Shown here: piece after piece, positions 41,000-50,168 of the stretch
Layout of the letters: the number at the start of each line of letters is the position of its first letter
Position numbering within the stretch: position 1 is the first letter of the stretch
From: an uncultured Clostridia bacterium
Lineage (GTDB): Bacteria; Bacillota; Clostridia; Christensenellales; Borkfalkiaceae
Direction: 5' to 3'
DNA: 64,000 nucleotides
NCBI GenBank assembly: GCA_947597925.1
Contig: CANQFA010000004.1
Location: forward strand, 30,154 to 94,153
Position numbers and translations under genes: made by a program
Notes under the pieces: generated by a model
Databases searched by the model: none
Seen by the model: only the letters and a program-made list of their open reading frames with translations
What the model was told of the DNA's origin: nothing

Positions 41000-41767
41000 A
41001 TGAAACATCTCGACCTCCCGCTCATCGCGGATACCTTTTTCTATACCTCCGCGGCCTTCCTCGCCTCGATCGCCGCCCTTCGCTATTTCGGCCTCTCTCT
41101 GCCCCTCGCCGCGGCGGCCGCAGCCCTCATTGCCCTCGCTGCGGGGACGGGATGTGCGCTCTTTCTCGGCTTTCGCCATAAAAAACGCGCCATGACACGG
41201 GCGGAAACGGAGAAGCGGGACGCCCTCCTTCTGCACCTCGCCCTCGAGCGAGAAGACAGGGTCCGCGCACAGCTTGCCCGCGCCTACGAGGCGGATGGGA
41301 AAAAGGTCTCAAATGACGAGGAACTCTATGCGGACGGCGAGCGGGTCGTTCCACTCTTTACGATGGAGCCCGTGACCGCCGATACCGTGGCGAGCCTCAT
41401 CAGGCGGTACGGAGAAGAGCCCTTTACCCTGCTCGTCAACAAGCTGACCGCGGAGGCCGAAAAGCTGCTCCGCTCCTTCGGAAAGCGGGCCGTCCGCGGC
41501 GACGAGGTCTACGCGCTGTTCCGCCGCACCGACACCTTCCCCGCGCCGATGCTGCTTTCAAACCTTCCCCGTCCGAAATGGCGGGTGCGCTTTCGAGCAG
41601 TCTTCTCGAAGAGGAGCGCCCGCCCCTTCTTCATCAGCGGCGCCCTCCTCCTCATCATGAGCCTCTTTACCTTCTTCCCGCGCTACTATCTCATCACGGG
41701 ATCCGTCCTCCTCGTCCTCTCCGTCATCTTGCGGTTTTTCGGCAAAGATATTCCCATGTTTGAATAG
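41000..41767 (+). CDS. hypothetical membrane protein
   Basis: 255 aa, no recognised family. Two N-terminal transmembrane helices (about 8-28 and 32-55), a cytosolic middle domain (about 60-195) with charged helices (TRAETEKRDALLLHLALERED), and two C-terminal helices (about 205-225 and 228-247). The middle part has a beta-alpha arrangement (PFTLLVNKLTAEAEKLL; KRAVRGDEVYALF) faintly like a nuclease-type fold, but no catalytic motif is evident. The ATG at 41000 is the first plausible start; the ribosome site is poor. Divergent from nadD, with a terminator behind it. Confidence 0.7.
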   Translation: MKHLDLPLIADTFFYTSAAFLASIAALRYFGLSLPLAAAAAALIALAAGTGCALFLGFRHKKRAMTRAETEKRDALLLHLALEREDRVRAQLARAYEADGKKVSNDEELYADGERVVPLFTMEPVTADTVASLIRRYGEEPFTLLVNKLTAEAEKLLRSFGKRAVRGDEVYALFRRTDTFPAPMLLSNLPRPKWRVRFRAVFSKRSARPFFISGALLLIMSLFTFFPRYYLITGSVLLVLSVILRFFGKDIPMFE

Positions 41768-41801
41768 TATTATTCGTCGCATATTACTTCGCAAAGATAG
41801 C

Positions 41802-41828
41802 AAAAAGACCCCGCCGAGGGGCCTTTTT
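41802..41828. terminator. bidirectional terminator
   Basis: CCCC-GCCGA-GGGG core (41809-41821) flanked by AAAAA and TTTTT, between convergent genes. Confidence 0.8.
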
Positions 41829-41845
41829 ACATGTTTTGGACTATT

Positions 41846-43309
41846 TTATGCCTCTTTGGGCAAGAGCTCCGCGATACACCTGCCGATCCGCGAGATGATG
41901 TCCGAGGCGTCGGGCGAATACTCCCCTTCCTCCCTTGCGGCGAGTTCTCCCGCCTTTCCGAGGAGATAACACGAGGCGACGGCGGCCTCATAGGGCTTCA
42001 GTCCGCGCGCCATCGTCCCGGCGAGAAGGCCCGAGAGCGCATCGCCGCTCCCTCCTTTCGCGAGGACGGGCGAACCCGTGAGATTGATCGCGGCACGGAC
42101 TCCGTCCGAGATCACGGAGCGATTATTTTTGAAGACGACCGCGATGCCGTACTCCTCCGCAAACCGCCTTGCCGTGCCCACGGGATCGGCAAGCAACTCC
42201 CCTACCGACTTGCCCGTAAGCCGCGAAAATTCGGCGGGATGGGGCGTGGCGATGACCTCTGCTGCGGCGGTCTTCAGGCGGCTCACTTCACCGCGGCGGG
42301 CGAGGACATTGAGCGCGTCCGCATCGAGGAGAAGCTTCCCGCGGTACTCCTCGAGGAGTCGGAAGAGAAGCTCCGCCGTCTTCTCGCACACGAGCGCGCC
42401 CATGCCGAATGCCAGCGCATCGCACCTCTTCACCTCCTCGAAGTCGAGCTCGGAAAGGATACAGACGGGGAGGCGGGCGGCCGCCTCGTAGAGTGCCCCT
42501 TCCGAAGGATACCGCTCGGGCGGCAAAAAGAGCTTCGTGTAGCCCGCGCCCGACTTCAGCGCCGCGCTCGCCGCGAGGATGGGCGCACCGAGAGAGCCGT
42601 AGCCTGCCACGATGCCGACGGTTCCATAGCTTCCCTTGTGGGAGTGCGACCTGCGTCTCGGAAAGAATGCGGCGAGATCCTCTCGCTCGTAGACCTCCGT
42701 GCCCTTCCCGAAGAAGATGCCGATGTCGGCGACAAAGATCTTCCCCGCGAGGTCGGCGCCGTCCGCGAGGAGCAAAGCTTCCTTCAGCCCGCCCATAGTG
42801 AGCGTCTCATCGGCCCGCACGGCGCGGTCCGCAAGGCCGCCCTCTCTCAGTCCGCTCGGGAGATCGCATGCGATGACATACGCGCCGCTTCCATTGATGA
42901 AGTCGATGAGGGCGAGGGCGTCTTCCGTGAGCGGGCGGGAAAGCCCCGTCCCGAAGAGGCAGTCCACGATGAGCGGATACTTTCTCTTCGGGATCCTGCC
43001 GAGGACCTCGCCGCGGTAGCGCGCCTTCTCGAGCTGCGCCGCCTCGGAGAAAGAGGAAGAGAGTGTGAGCACGGCCACTTGAATTCCGTCTTCATGAAGG
43101 ATGCGCGCCGCCGTCCAGCCGTCGCCGCCGTTATTTCCGCCGCCGACGACGAAGAGGCACTCGTCCGCGCCCGTGAGTTCCATGGCGGCCCTGACTTCCG
43201 CCGCAAGCGCACTGCCCGCGCGCTCCATGAGGGAGAGGACGGTCTCACCCGAGCCGATCGCCCGCCTTTCCGCCTCCACGATCTCCGAAAAGGAATATGC
43301 GTATTTCAT
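41846..43309 (-). CDS. nnr: bifunctional NAD(P)HX epimerase / ADP-dependent dehydratase
   Basis: Repairs hydrated NADH/NADPH; 487 aa. The N-terminal YjeF epimerase domain (1-210) shows VGGGNNGGDGW and DCLFGTGLSRPL. The C-terminal ribokinase-like dehydratase (about 220-487) shows KGSYGTVGIVAGYGSLGAP, TPHPAEFSRLTG, and the catalytic VLAKGGSGDALSGLLAG. Both active sites look intact. It overlaps birA by 4 nt upstream. Confidence 0.93.
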   Translation of the reverse strand: MKYAYSFSEIVEAERRAIGSGETVLSLMERAGSALAAEVRAAMELTGADECLFVVGGGNNGGDGWTAARILHEDGIQVAVLTLSSSFSEAAQLEKARYRGEVLGRIPKRKYPLIVDCLFGTGLSRPLTEDALALIDFINGSGAYVIACDLPSGLREGGLADRAVRADETLTMGGLKEALLLADGADLAGKIFVADIGIFFGKGTEVYEREDLAAFFPRRRSHSHKGSYGTVGIVAGYGSLGAPILAASAALKSGAGYTKLFLPPERYPSEGALYEAAARLPVCILSELDFEEVKRCDALAFGMGALVCEKTAELLFRLLEEYRGKLLLDADALNVLARRGEVSRLKTAAAEVIATPHPAEFSRLTGKSVGELLADPVGTARRFAEEYGIAVVFKNNRSVISDGVRAAINLTGSPVLAKGGSGDALSGLLAGTMARGLKPYEAAVASCYLLGKAGELAAREEGEYSPDASDIISRIGRCIAELLPKEA

Positions 43310-44001
43310 GCTCCCTCCAAAATAATTGCGATCTCTCCGCTTGAGAGCGCGCGCATCCTTCCGCCGCGGTCTATCACGAGCCTGCCGTCTTCGAGGACGT
43401 CTGCCGCGACGGCGACATAGGTTTCCTCTCCCTCCGTCACGCGGACGGGCTTCCCGAGAAAACGCATGTGCGCCTTATAATAGGCAAAGTCGGCCTCTTC
43501 CGCAAAATGTGCGAGGAGGCGCTCTGCCGTCTCCGCGACGTCATAAGAATTTCCCGTCTCGAGGTGGATGGAAGTCGCGATCCCGCCCAGCCGCGAGATA
43601 TCGTTTTTGACATTGAGCCCGATGCCCGCGATGGTATAGTCGAGCTTCTTTCCGCGGATGCCGCTCTCGACGAGGATGCCGCAGAGCTTTCTCCGCGCCT
43701 CTCCCGCGAGGATGTCGTTCGGCCACTTGATCTCAACATCGGCGCCGAGCTCTTCCGCCGTGCGGCAGACTGCCACCGCCGCGCGCACCATGACGTCATG
43801 CACCGAGGCCGCAGGCACGCCGTTGTAAAAGTTGAGGACGGAGAGATAGAGCCCGCCTGCCTCCGAGAGGAAGGAGCGGCCCTTGGTTCCCCGTCCGCCC
43901 GTCTGGATGGCCGCCGTGACGGCGACGTCTTCCCGCGCAGAGAGCAAGGTCTTGCAGTAGAGATTGGTGGAGTCCACGCTGTCTAACGAGATCCGACGCA
44001 T
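43306..44001 (-). CDS. birA: biotin--[acetyl-CoA carboxylase] ligase, HTH-less
   Basis: Attaches biotin to carrier proteins; 231 aa. DSVDSTNLYCK, the biotinyl-AMP loop GGRGTKGRSF (about 35-44), KWPNDILA near 93 and GIGLNVKN near 124 are present. The N-terminal DNA-binding domain of group II BirA is missing, so this is a group I enzyme without repressor function. The ATG at 44001 directly follows the recX stop, with GGGAGG upstream of it. Confidence 0.92.
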   Translation of the reverse strand: MRRISLDSVDSTNLYCKTLLSAREDVAVTAAIQTGGRGTKGRSFLSEAGGLYLSVLNFYNGVPAASVHDVMVRAAVAVCRTAEELGADVEIKWPNDILAGEARRKLCGILVESGIRGKKLDYTIAGIGLNVKNDISRLGGIATSIHLETGNSYDVAETAERLLAHFAEEADFAYYKAHMRFLGKPVRVTEGEETYVAVAADVLEDGRLVIDRGGRMRALSSGEIAIILEGA

Positions 44002-44002
44002 T

Positions 44003-44614
44003 TCAGTCGTCCTCCCTGTATTCCTCGAGGGCGGCACGGGCCGTCTCGTAGTCAAATCCCTTGGAGATGAGGTGCGCATATGCCTTCCTGTAGACATTGG
44101 CGTCGGAAAGGTCCTTTCCGCGCAGATATTTTCCGAGGGTGCGCCTGCACGTCTCATGTTCGTCCACGCCCTCGAGCGCCGCACGGGCGCTCTCGTCGTC
44201 TACCCCCTTGCGCCTGAGTTCGAGCGCGATGAGCTTCTTGCCCTTGCGCTTTGCTGCGCTCTCGGTGTACTGTGCGGCGTACTGCGCGTCGTCGAGATAG
44301 CCGTAACCTTTGAGCTTCTCGATGACATAGGAGATGACCTCCTCGAGATAGCCCTTTCGCTTCAGGTATTCCCTCACGTCCTTTTCCGTCTTCATGGAGG
44401 AGGTGATGTGCAGAAGCGCCTTGTCGAGCGCCGAACTCTTTTCGCTCTCGAGCTGCATGGCGGAGAGCTCCTCTTCGGTGACCTGCATGCCCACCTTCAG
44501 ACGGTTCAGCGCCACCGTCTCGAGCTTCATGCCGCAATAAAACCGTCCGTCCACCTCGATATTGCAGCGGGCGGCGTCATGTTTTTGGGGAGTGATCGAT
44601 GTGATGCGTCCCAT
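44003..44614 (-). CDS. recX: regulatory protein RecX
   Basis: Modulates RecA filaments; 203 aa, three-helix repeats. Typical parts are LHITSSMKTEKDVREYLKRKGY, KLKGYGYLDDAQYAAQYTES and RRKGVDDESARAAL. The N-terminal 60 residues form the extra beta-rich part found in Bacillota RecX. AGGAGA precedes the ATG at 44614. recA is not adjacent; the gene leads recX-birA-nnr. Confidence 0.88.
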   Translation of the reverse strand: MGRITSITPQKHDAARCNIEVDGRFYCGMKLETVALNRLKVGMQVTEEELSAMQLESEKSSALDKALLHITSSMKTEKDVREYLKRKGYLEEVISYVIEKLKGYGYLDDAQYAAQYTESAAKRKGKKLIALELRRKGVDDESARAALEGVDEHETCRRTLGKYLRGKDLSDANVYRKAYAHLISKGFDYETARAALEEYREDD

Positions 44615-44693
44615 GGGAGTCTCCTGTCCTCTCTCTGATTCGGTTCGTCAGTCTGTGAAAGTTTGAAAAATTTTTCGCGTTCCTATTGACAAA

Positions 44694-44722
44694 TTGACAA
44701 ACTGCAAAATCTATGGTATCCT
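44694..44722 (+). promoter_or_regulatory. promoter of the small secreted protein
   Basis: TTGACA (44694-44699), 17-bp spacer, TATCCT (44717-44722). A second TTGACA eight bases upstream (44686) may add a regulatory option. Confidence 0.6.
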
Positions 44723-44766
44723 CGGCTCAGAAGCAAATGAATTGCTCCAAATGAGGGAGGTGCCTT

Positions 44767-45102
44767 ATGAAAAAATTCGTGACCGCGATACTTTTGCTCC
44801 TGCCGCCCCTCTGTTTCCTCTTCCCCTACCATCTGTGCCCCGAAGCGACGCTTGAAAGCGGGGGGACATTCAGTCCGAGCCTGAACGCCGAGATGGACAT
44901 TACCCTCGACTATGAGGACTGCAAGGCATTTTACTCCGCGCTCGGCCGCGACGATGTCTCCTTTGACGACGAAGCGCAGTCCATCACTCTTCCCCTCATG
45001 AAGTGGCAGCAAGAGAGCACTGTGGCCGATCCCCACCTGCCGAGACCCGTGGAGGGAGAGGCGATCCAAATGACCGTGGGAGAAAAGCTTACCTTCCGAT
45101 AA
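44767..45102 (+). CDS. small secreted or membrane-anchored protein
   Basis: 111 aa, no recognised family. A signal-type N-terminus (MKKFVTAILLLLPPLCFLFPYHLC) with a Cys at the end of the hydrophobic core; it could be a lipoprotein, though the box is not canonical. The mature part is acidic and beta-rich (AEMDITLDYEDCKAFYSAL; DDEAQSITLPLMKW). GGGAGGTG precedes the ATG. Own promoter and terminator: a monocistronic gene of unknown role. Confidence 0.75.
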   Translation: MKKFVTAILLLLPPLCFLFPYHLCPEATLESGGTFSPSLNAEMDITLDYEDCKAFYSALGRDDVSFDDEAQSITLPLMKWQQESTVADPHLPRPVEGEAIQMTVGEKLTFR

Positions 45103-45129
45103 ATCGAGCCCTGACCTCTTTTAAGCTTG

Positions 45130-45158
45130 CGGGCGGCATCACTTGCCGCCCGTTTTTT
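45130..45158 (+). terminator. terminator after the secreted protein gene
   Basis: CGGGCGGC / GCCGCCCG stem (45130-45137 with 45145-45152), 7-nt loop, TTTTTT. Confidence 0.9.
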
Positions 45159-45161
45159 GTG

Positions 45162-46262
45162 CTATTTTACGCCGTATTCGGGCCAGACTCTGTTCTTTTG
45201 GAACCAGTCGGTATCCTTCAGGAGGGTATCGTTATGGCTGCAGTGCACCGAAAATTCCCCACCGTTCGAGGTAAAAACAATGTTGCCGTTCATCGAAGTA
45301 TAGCCCCACTTGGAACCGTCGGGCTCGGCATCGGTCGCAAGCGAAGTCACGTAAATATTCTTCGTATAGCGCGCCACGCGGTCGATCATCGCCTGCGCGG
45401 GGAAGGTATTTCCCTTGTCTTCAGTATATTCGGGAGAGCCCGCACAACAGCAGACGACGACGTATTCGGGCCGAATGACGGACAGAAGTTCCTCGCTTGA
45501 TGCCGTGTAGCTCCCGTGATGGCCGCCCTTGAAGAGTTTGCAGACGGGGAGCCTGTTCTCCTCGACGAGGCTCTTCTCCCCCTCCTTTTCGAGGTCACCC
45601 GTAAAGAGATAGTGCTCTTTCCCGTTTGTGACCATGAGGCAGACCGAGTAATTATTTTCGTTGCTCGAATTTTCCTCGTAGAAGCGCTGGTAGAGGATCT
45701 CCATCGTGATCCCTTCGCCGAGCGCATAGCTCCTCTTTGCATCGTCCGTCTCGCGATAGCACTGCAGGGCGGTATAGTGCTTCGCGCCCGCCTCCACTTC
45801 GGCGTCCCGCGCGGCGACATAGTCGCGATAGATCTTCGAGGTGCTGTTCGTCATCGGAAAGTCGATGATGGTCTTACACTCGAAGCGCGCGAAGATGCCC
45901 GCGGCGGAAGATGTGCCTACAAAGGCCGCGATGTGGTCCTGATGGGCATGCGTCGCCACGACATACTCGAGCACGCCGTCTGTGCAGTATCTCCCGAGAT
46001 AGTCGCAAATTGCCTTTGCACTGCTCTCCCGCGAGCCCGCATCGATGAGCACCTCGGTATCTCCCGCCTTCAGGAGGATACAATCCCCCGCGTATTGATT
46101 TCCGAGCTCTAAAAAGTGAACGGAAAATTCTCCCTCGTAGACGGGCATCTCCTCGCGGAAACGGCGAAGGTACAGCCACGACGCGGCGAGGGCGATAAGG
46201 AGGACGAAGAGGAGGATGAGGGTCCCGTAGCGGCTTCCCCGCTTTTTACCATGCTTTGCCAA
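45162..46262 (-). CDS. ComEC/Rec2-like metallo-beta-lactamase-fold hydrolase
   Basis: 366 aa. A basic N-terminus, a single transmembrane helix (about 13-32), then an extracytoplasmic MBL fold. The metal motif is ATHAHQDHIAAFVG (HxHxDH) near 105, with LFTGDLEKEGE and FKGGHHGSYTASS supplying later ligands. The C-terminal half (VTSLATDAEPDGSKWGYTSMNG) is beta-rich. It is paralogous in layout to 8811-9821. Extracellular nuclease or phosphodiesterase activity is an inference. It follows the UDP-sugar pyrophosphorylase by 18 nt. Confidence 0.82.
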   Translation of the reverse strand: MAKHGKKRGSRYGTLILLFVLLIALAASWLYLRRFREEMPVYEGEFSVHFLELGNQYAGDCILLKAGDTEVLIDAGSRESSAKAICDYLGRYCTDGVLEYVVATHAHQDHIAAFVGTSSAAGIFARFECKTIIDFPMTNSTSKIYRDYVAARDAEVEAGAKHYTALQCYRETDDAKRSYALGEGITMEILYQRFYEENSSNENNYSVCLMVTNGKEHYLFTGDLEKEGEKSLVEENRLPVCKLFKGGHHGSYTASSEELLSVIRPEYVVVCCCAGSPEYTEDKGNTFPAQAMIDRVARYTKNIYVTSLATDAEPDGSKWGYTSMNGNIVFTSNGGEFSVHCSHNDTLLKDTDWFQKNRVWPEYGVK

Positions 46263-46280
46263 TCTCTTTCTCCGAAGCCT

Positions 46281-47483
46281 TTACAGCGTCACGCCGTTCT
46301 TTTTGAGGAGCTCGCGTGCCGACTCCACGCTGTCCACTCCCGTCCTGTTCTTGATGGGCGCAAATTCATGCTCGCGCACCACCTCAAACGAGAGGCAGCT
46401 CCCCATGAGGTGCACCATGTCGAGGATGAGCGTCTCGAACTTGTAGCCGTTTTCCGTATCGGGCTTTACGAGCACGCCGTCCTTCAGACAGGGTATTTTT
46501 TTCTTTGCGATATGCACGGGGATCTCCCTTTCCGCGATCTCCCTGAGCCTGTCCGCACGGAAGAGGTAGTTGAGCGTGACGCCCTGCCGAAAGACGAGTT
46601 TTCCATCCCCATCTCTGCGATTTGCCATCTCGGGCGTGAGCTCGTAGTACTCTATGACAGAGGGCAGGCCGTCCTCGAGGCAGAGGACCCCCACGCGCTC
46701 CTCGGGGTACGCCTTTGAAACGACCTTGGAGCCGCACATCATGCCGCTTGAGATCGTCGCGCCCAAAAAGGCGGGGTCGGCGATCCGCTGCAGGACATTG
46801 TCCACCGCGAAGACATTGTACCACTTCACATCGGGGAAGTCCTCGTCCGCGTGCGCCCGCACCATCGACGAATACCATCCGCCGTTCCCATTGGGCGAGA
46901 GTGCCGGCACGCCGCGTGCCTCCCAGATCGCCTTGCCCGAAAAGTCGACGCAGGGCGCCATGTCCTGAATAAAGAAGCGGACATATGCCTCGGGATAGCC
47001 GAAATAGGCGTGCTCCTTCAGAAAGGCGCGCGTCGCGGCGTCATTTTTCTCACTCGTCATGATGAGGAGGGGCACATAGGCGCCAGCAAGGTCCGTGACT
47101 TCGGTGAGATTGCGGATGAGCTGCTCGAAGATATAGAGCGGATGGGTGATGCCGAGATCGTAGCACCCCTTGGGCGCATCCGACCCGAGGCGGGTCCCCT
47201 GCCCGCCCGCGAGGAGCACGGCGGCGACTTCTCCCGCGCGGATGGCGGCGATGCCGCGTGCCATAAATTCTTCACGGTGCCCTTCTATCTCCTCGATGCC
47301 GAGCCCGCCGATGGGCGTAATTTCCCCGCGCGGAGCTTCCCCTCTTTCCCCAAGTCTTGCGATGACCGACCAGTCGACCCTCTCCGCAAGTTCGAAAAAC
47401 GCTTTCTTCTCCCCTTCGGTGAGGTCGCTTTCGAGCAGATGTCCCTGTCCGTACTTTCGGAGCGTTCTCTCGATCTCTTCCAT
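46281..47483 (-). CDS. UDPGP-type UTP--sugar-1-phosphate uridylyltransferase
   Basis: 400 aa, of the eukaryote-like UDP-GlcNAc/UDP-sugar pyrophosphorylase group rather than the GalU/GlmU type. Nucleotide motif LLAGGQGTRLGSDAPKG (about 89-105), LLIMTSEKNDAATRAFL, FFIQDMAPC and SPNGNGGWYSSM (uridine/sugar binding), and the late KYNVFAVDN-like YNVFAVDNVLQRIADP. It makes a UDP-sugar for envelope glycans; glucose versus GlcNAc cannot be decided. GGAGGG upstream of the ATG. Transcribed from a promoter embedded in the preceding terminator. Confidence 0.88.
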   Translation of the reverse strand: MEEIERTLRKYGQGHLLESDLTEGEKKAFFELAERVDWSVIARLGERGEAPRGEITPIGGLGIEEIEGHREEFMARGIAAIRAGEVAAVLLAGGQGTRLGSDAPKGCYDLGITHPLYIFEQLIRNLTEVTDLAGAYVPLLIMTSEKNDAATRAFLKEHAYFGYPEAYVRFFIQDMAPCVDFSGKAIWEARGVPALSPNGNGGWYSSMVRAHADEDFPDVKWYNVFAVDNVLQRIADPAFLGATISSGMMCGSKVVSKAYPEERVGVLCLEDGLPSVIEYYELTPEMANRRDGDGKLVFRQGVTLNYLFRADRLREIAEREIPVHIAKKKIPCLKDGVLVKPDTENGYKFETLILDMVHLMGSCLSFEVVREHEFAPIKNRTGVDSVESARELLKKNGVTL

Positions 47484-47535
47484 GCCCTCCTCCTTTGCGC
47501 CGCCTCACGCAGGCGCCTTCGGAATATCCATCACT

Positions 47536-47571
47536 ATTATAAATAAAACGGGAGGGATTGTCAATCCCTCC
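47536..47571 (-). promoter_or_regulatory. promoter nested in the mscS terminator
   Basis: Minus strand: stem GGGAGGGATT / AATCCCTCCC (arms 47562-47571 and 47549-47558) with loop GAC, followed by GTTTTATTT, ends mscS. The loop plus adjacent stem bases spell TTGACA (47559-47564), which is 17 bp from TATAAT (47536-47541): a perfect promoter for the UDPGP gene. Confidence 0.8.
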
Positions 47572-47594
47572 CGCCGAATTTCGCAAGATGAACT

Positions 47595-48599
47595 TTACTT
47601 TTCCTCTTCGGGGACGAAGATCTTCTGCGGCTTTGCATCGGGGGTATGGACATCCACCTGCGGGAAGGGAATGCGGATCCCCTTCTCATCGAAGAGGCAC
47701 TTGACCTCCCTTCTCAGGTCGCGCTGGACCTGATAGAAGTCCACCTCCTTGCAGGTGGCGCCGAGGAGTACGTTGACGCCCGAATCGGCGAGAGCATCTA
47801 CGCCGCAATAGTCGGGGCCCGAGATCATGTTCGGGATATTTTCCCTGATCCTGTCGCGGTTTTCCGCTATGATCTTCTCGACCTCACGCAGATCCTCTTC
47901 GTAGGCGACGCCGACCGTGATCATGGGGTAAGAATATTCGCGGCTCTGGTTGATAAAGACCTTGATAGTGCTGTTATTCGCCACGCGGATATCGCCGCTG
48001 TAGTTGATGAGGCGGGTATTGCGGATACCGATCTCCTGCACGGTGCCGCGCCAGCCGTCGATGGTGACGACGTCCCCCACCTCAAGCGTGCCGTCACCCA
48101 CGAGGAAGACGCCTGCGACGACGTCGGCGATGAGGCTCTGCATTCCGAGACCGACGATAAGCGTGACCACTCCGGCGCCTGCGAGGAGGGCTCCCACGTC
48201 CACGCCCCATACGGCGAGGATGGCGATGAGGCCGATGAAACAGATGATGACCTTTCCGATGCTCGACACGAGCTTGCCCACGGTGATCCGACGCGGCGTT
48301 CCTCTGCAGATCTTCTCCGCGACAAAGCAGAAGACGTACAGAAAGAGCAGGGTGATGAAGAGGACTTCTACCGTGCCGAAGATGCGCGGAACGGAGCTCA
48401 CGAGCGCCACAAGCAGGGCATTGTCCGATTCGAACTGTTTGACCCAGCCCGTCTCCCCGTACAGTTCGTTGTAGAAGACGAACGAGAGTACGGTGACGAC
48501 GAAGAAGATCCCCAAAAAGACGAGCCCGACGATGGTACGCTTGTTCATCTTCTTCTTGATCTTCGCTTCAGCGTCTTTGATGTCCTTTTTAATATCCAT
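47595..48599 (-). CDS. mscS: MscS-family mechanosensitive channel
   Basis: 334 aa. Transmembrane helices near 22-43, 70-98 and 115-170. The pore helix carries the Gly/Ala-rich GVDVGALLAGAGVVTLIVGLG, then the conserved beta domain (VFLVGDGTLEVGDVVTIDGWRGTVQEIGIRNT) and a cytoplasmic alpha/beta cage. It releases solutes under hypo-osmotic shock. It follows sdaA by 25 nt and ends in a terminator that doubles as the next promoter. Confidence 0.92.
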   Translation of the reverse strand: MDIKKDIKDAEAKIKKKMNKRTIVGLVFLGIFFVVTVLSFVFYNELYGETGWVKQFESDNALLVALVSSVPRIFGTVEVLFITLLFLYVFCFVAEKICRGTPRRITVGKLVSSIGKVIICFIGLIAILAVWGVDVGALLAGAGVVTLIVGLGMQSLIADVVAGVFLVGDGTLEVGDVVTIDGWRGTVQEIGIRNTRLINYSGDIRVANNSTIKVFINQSREYSYPMITVGVAYEEDLREVEKIIAENRDRIRENIPNMISGPDYCGVDALADSGVNVLLGATCKEVDFYQVQRDLRREVKCLFDEKGIRIPFPQVDVHTPDAKPQKIFVPEEEK

Positions 48600-48624
48600 A
48601 ATAACTCCTTCGGGCCCCTTTTTC

Positions 48625-49827
48625 TCAAGTACAGCCCTTATAACTCAAAGCAAGTCCCCCCTCCGATGTCTCGCGGTAGCGCGCCGAGAGGTCCTTCCCC
48701 GTCTCGTACATGGTCCGCACCACGGTATCGAAGGAGATCTTTCGCGTCCCCGAGAGCACGCGCGCAAGGTCGGCAGATGCAAGCGCACGCAGGGCGGCGA
48801 CGGCATTGCGCTCGATGCAGGGGATCTGCACATACCCGCCCACGGGATCGCAGGTGAGACCGAGCTGGTGCTCAAGGGCGATCTCGGCGGCATACTCCGT
48901 CTCGACGAGGGAGGCATTGAAGAGCCTGCAGACGGCCGCTGCGGCCATGGAAGTCGCCGTTCCGACCTCTGCCTGACAGCCCGCCTCGGCCCCGCTCACA
49001 GAGGCATTTTGCTTGACGGTCACCCCGACAAGCCCCGCCGTCGCAAGCGCCGCCACGATGCGCCGCTCGGAAAAGCCGTATTTTCCCCCAAGGTAGTGCA
49101 GGACCGCGGGCAAGACTCCGCTCGCCCCGCAGGTGGGCGCCGTGACGATGGTCCCGCCGCTCGCATTCTCCTCCGAGGTCGCGAAGGCGAAGGCGCACAC
49201 GAGGCGCTTTTCGCGCGCCGCGGGCTCCTCCTCTTCCGGGATGGTCTCAAAGAGCGTCTTTGCCTTGCGCTCCACGCCGAGGCTTCCGGGAAGTTTTCCC
49301 GAGGCGGCCAGCCCGCGCTTGACCGTCGCCGTCATGGAGGCATAGACTTCGCGGAGGAAGTCATAGATCCCGCCGTCCTCGAAGTCATAGACGACCTGCT
49401 CGGGTGCACAGTTGTGCTCGCGGCAATAGGTGAGGATCTCGTCGAAATTTCGGAAGGGATAGATCGTCTCCGCCGCCTGCCTCTTCTCTCCCTCCTTGAG
49501 GATGGTCCCGCCGCCGATGGAGAGATAGCGCTGCCGCCCGATGACGAGATCGCCCTCCTTCGCCTCGAAATCGAGGGTATTGGGGTGCGGAAGCTCCTTT
49601 TTCTCGGGGTCGAAGAGGACCTCGACGGGCCGCGGGAGGGCCTCGGTGACGGCTACGTCGGTGAGATGCCCCTTGCCCGTAAGCGCCAGGGAACCGTAGA
49701 GTGTGACACGAAAGGAGGTCGCCTGCGGATAACTTGCGGCGAACTCATGCGCCGCGCGGGCGGGCCCCATCGTGTGCGAACTCGACGGACCCCTTCCGAT
49801 CTTATAGAGTTCGCGGAGAGATTCCAT
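48625..49827 (-). CDS. sdaA: L-serine dehydratase, single-chain iron-sulfur type
   Basis: Deaminates serine to pyruvate; 400 aa. The N-terminal beta domain (1-140) has GRGPSSSHTMGPARAA and SLALTGKGHLTD. The C-terminal alpha domain has the Fe-S cysteines in TAPTCGASGVLPA (about 258), EAGCQAEVGTATSMAAAA and LTCDPVGGYVQIPCIERN. In many Bacillota these are separate sdaAB and sdaAA genes; this is a fused enzyme. The ATG at 49827 has GGGAGGA upstream. Confidence 0.93.
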   Translation of the reverse strand: MESLRELYKIGRGPSSSHTMGPARAAHEFAASYPQATSFRVTLYGSLALTGKGHLTDVAVTEALPRPVEVLFDPEKKELPHPNTLDFEAKEGDLVIGRQRYLSIGGGTILKEGEKRQAAETIYPFRNFDEILTYCREHNCAPEQVVYDFEDGGIYDFLREVYASMTATVKRGLAASGKLPGSLGVERKAKTLFETIPEEEEPAAREKRLVCAFAFATSEENASGGTIVTAPTCGASGVLPAVLHYLGGKYGFSERRIVAALATAGLVGVTVKQNASVSGAEAGCQAEVGTATSMAAAAVCRLFNASLVETEYAAEIALEHQLGLTCDPVGGYVQIPCIERNAVAALRALASADLARVLSGTRKISFDTVVRTMYETGKDLSARYRETSEGGLALSYKGCT

Positions 49828-49873
49828 GTCGTCCTCCCAAAATTTTTCCGAAAACCGCACATACTGCGTGCAT

Positions 49874-50164
49874 ATGGTATTTCTCTATCTCCTCTTGACC
49901 GTCTATATCGTCGCAATCAACTTTTACGGGTTTCGCTTTCTCAAGCAGCAGCGGGACAATGTGGATGCGGGCGGATGCCCGGGAGGCGACGGAAAGCTCT
50001 ATCTCACCGCCTTTCTCGGGGGCGCGCCCGGCGTCTATGTGAGCATGTTTGCCATGCGCTACCGCCTCGGCAGCCTCGCGCTGATGATCTTCCTGCCCCT
50101 GCTCTCGGTCTTCAATGTCTATTGCTACTACCTCGCATTCCGCAGTATCTGGCTCTTTCTGTGA
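49874..50164 (+). CDS. DUF1294-like small membrane protein
   Basis: 96 aa, three predicted transmembrane helices (about 2-20, 43-62 and 66-95). The LYLTAFLGGAPGVYVSMFAMRYR segment resembles the G-G-x-x-G-x-x-x-G-M-x-x-x-R-H-K motif of DUF1294 proteins, though the final His-Lys is not kept. Function unknown. No Shine-Dalgarno is seen before the ATG; the divergent sdaA start is only 46 bp away, leaving little room for two promoters. Confidence 0.7.
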   Translation: MVFLYLLLTVYIVAINFYGFRFLKQQRDNVDAGGCPGGDGKLYLTAFLGGAPGVYVSMFAMRYRLGSLALMIFLPLLSVFNVYCYYLAFRSIWLFL

Positions 50165-50168
50165 GACT

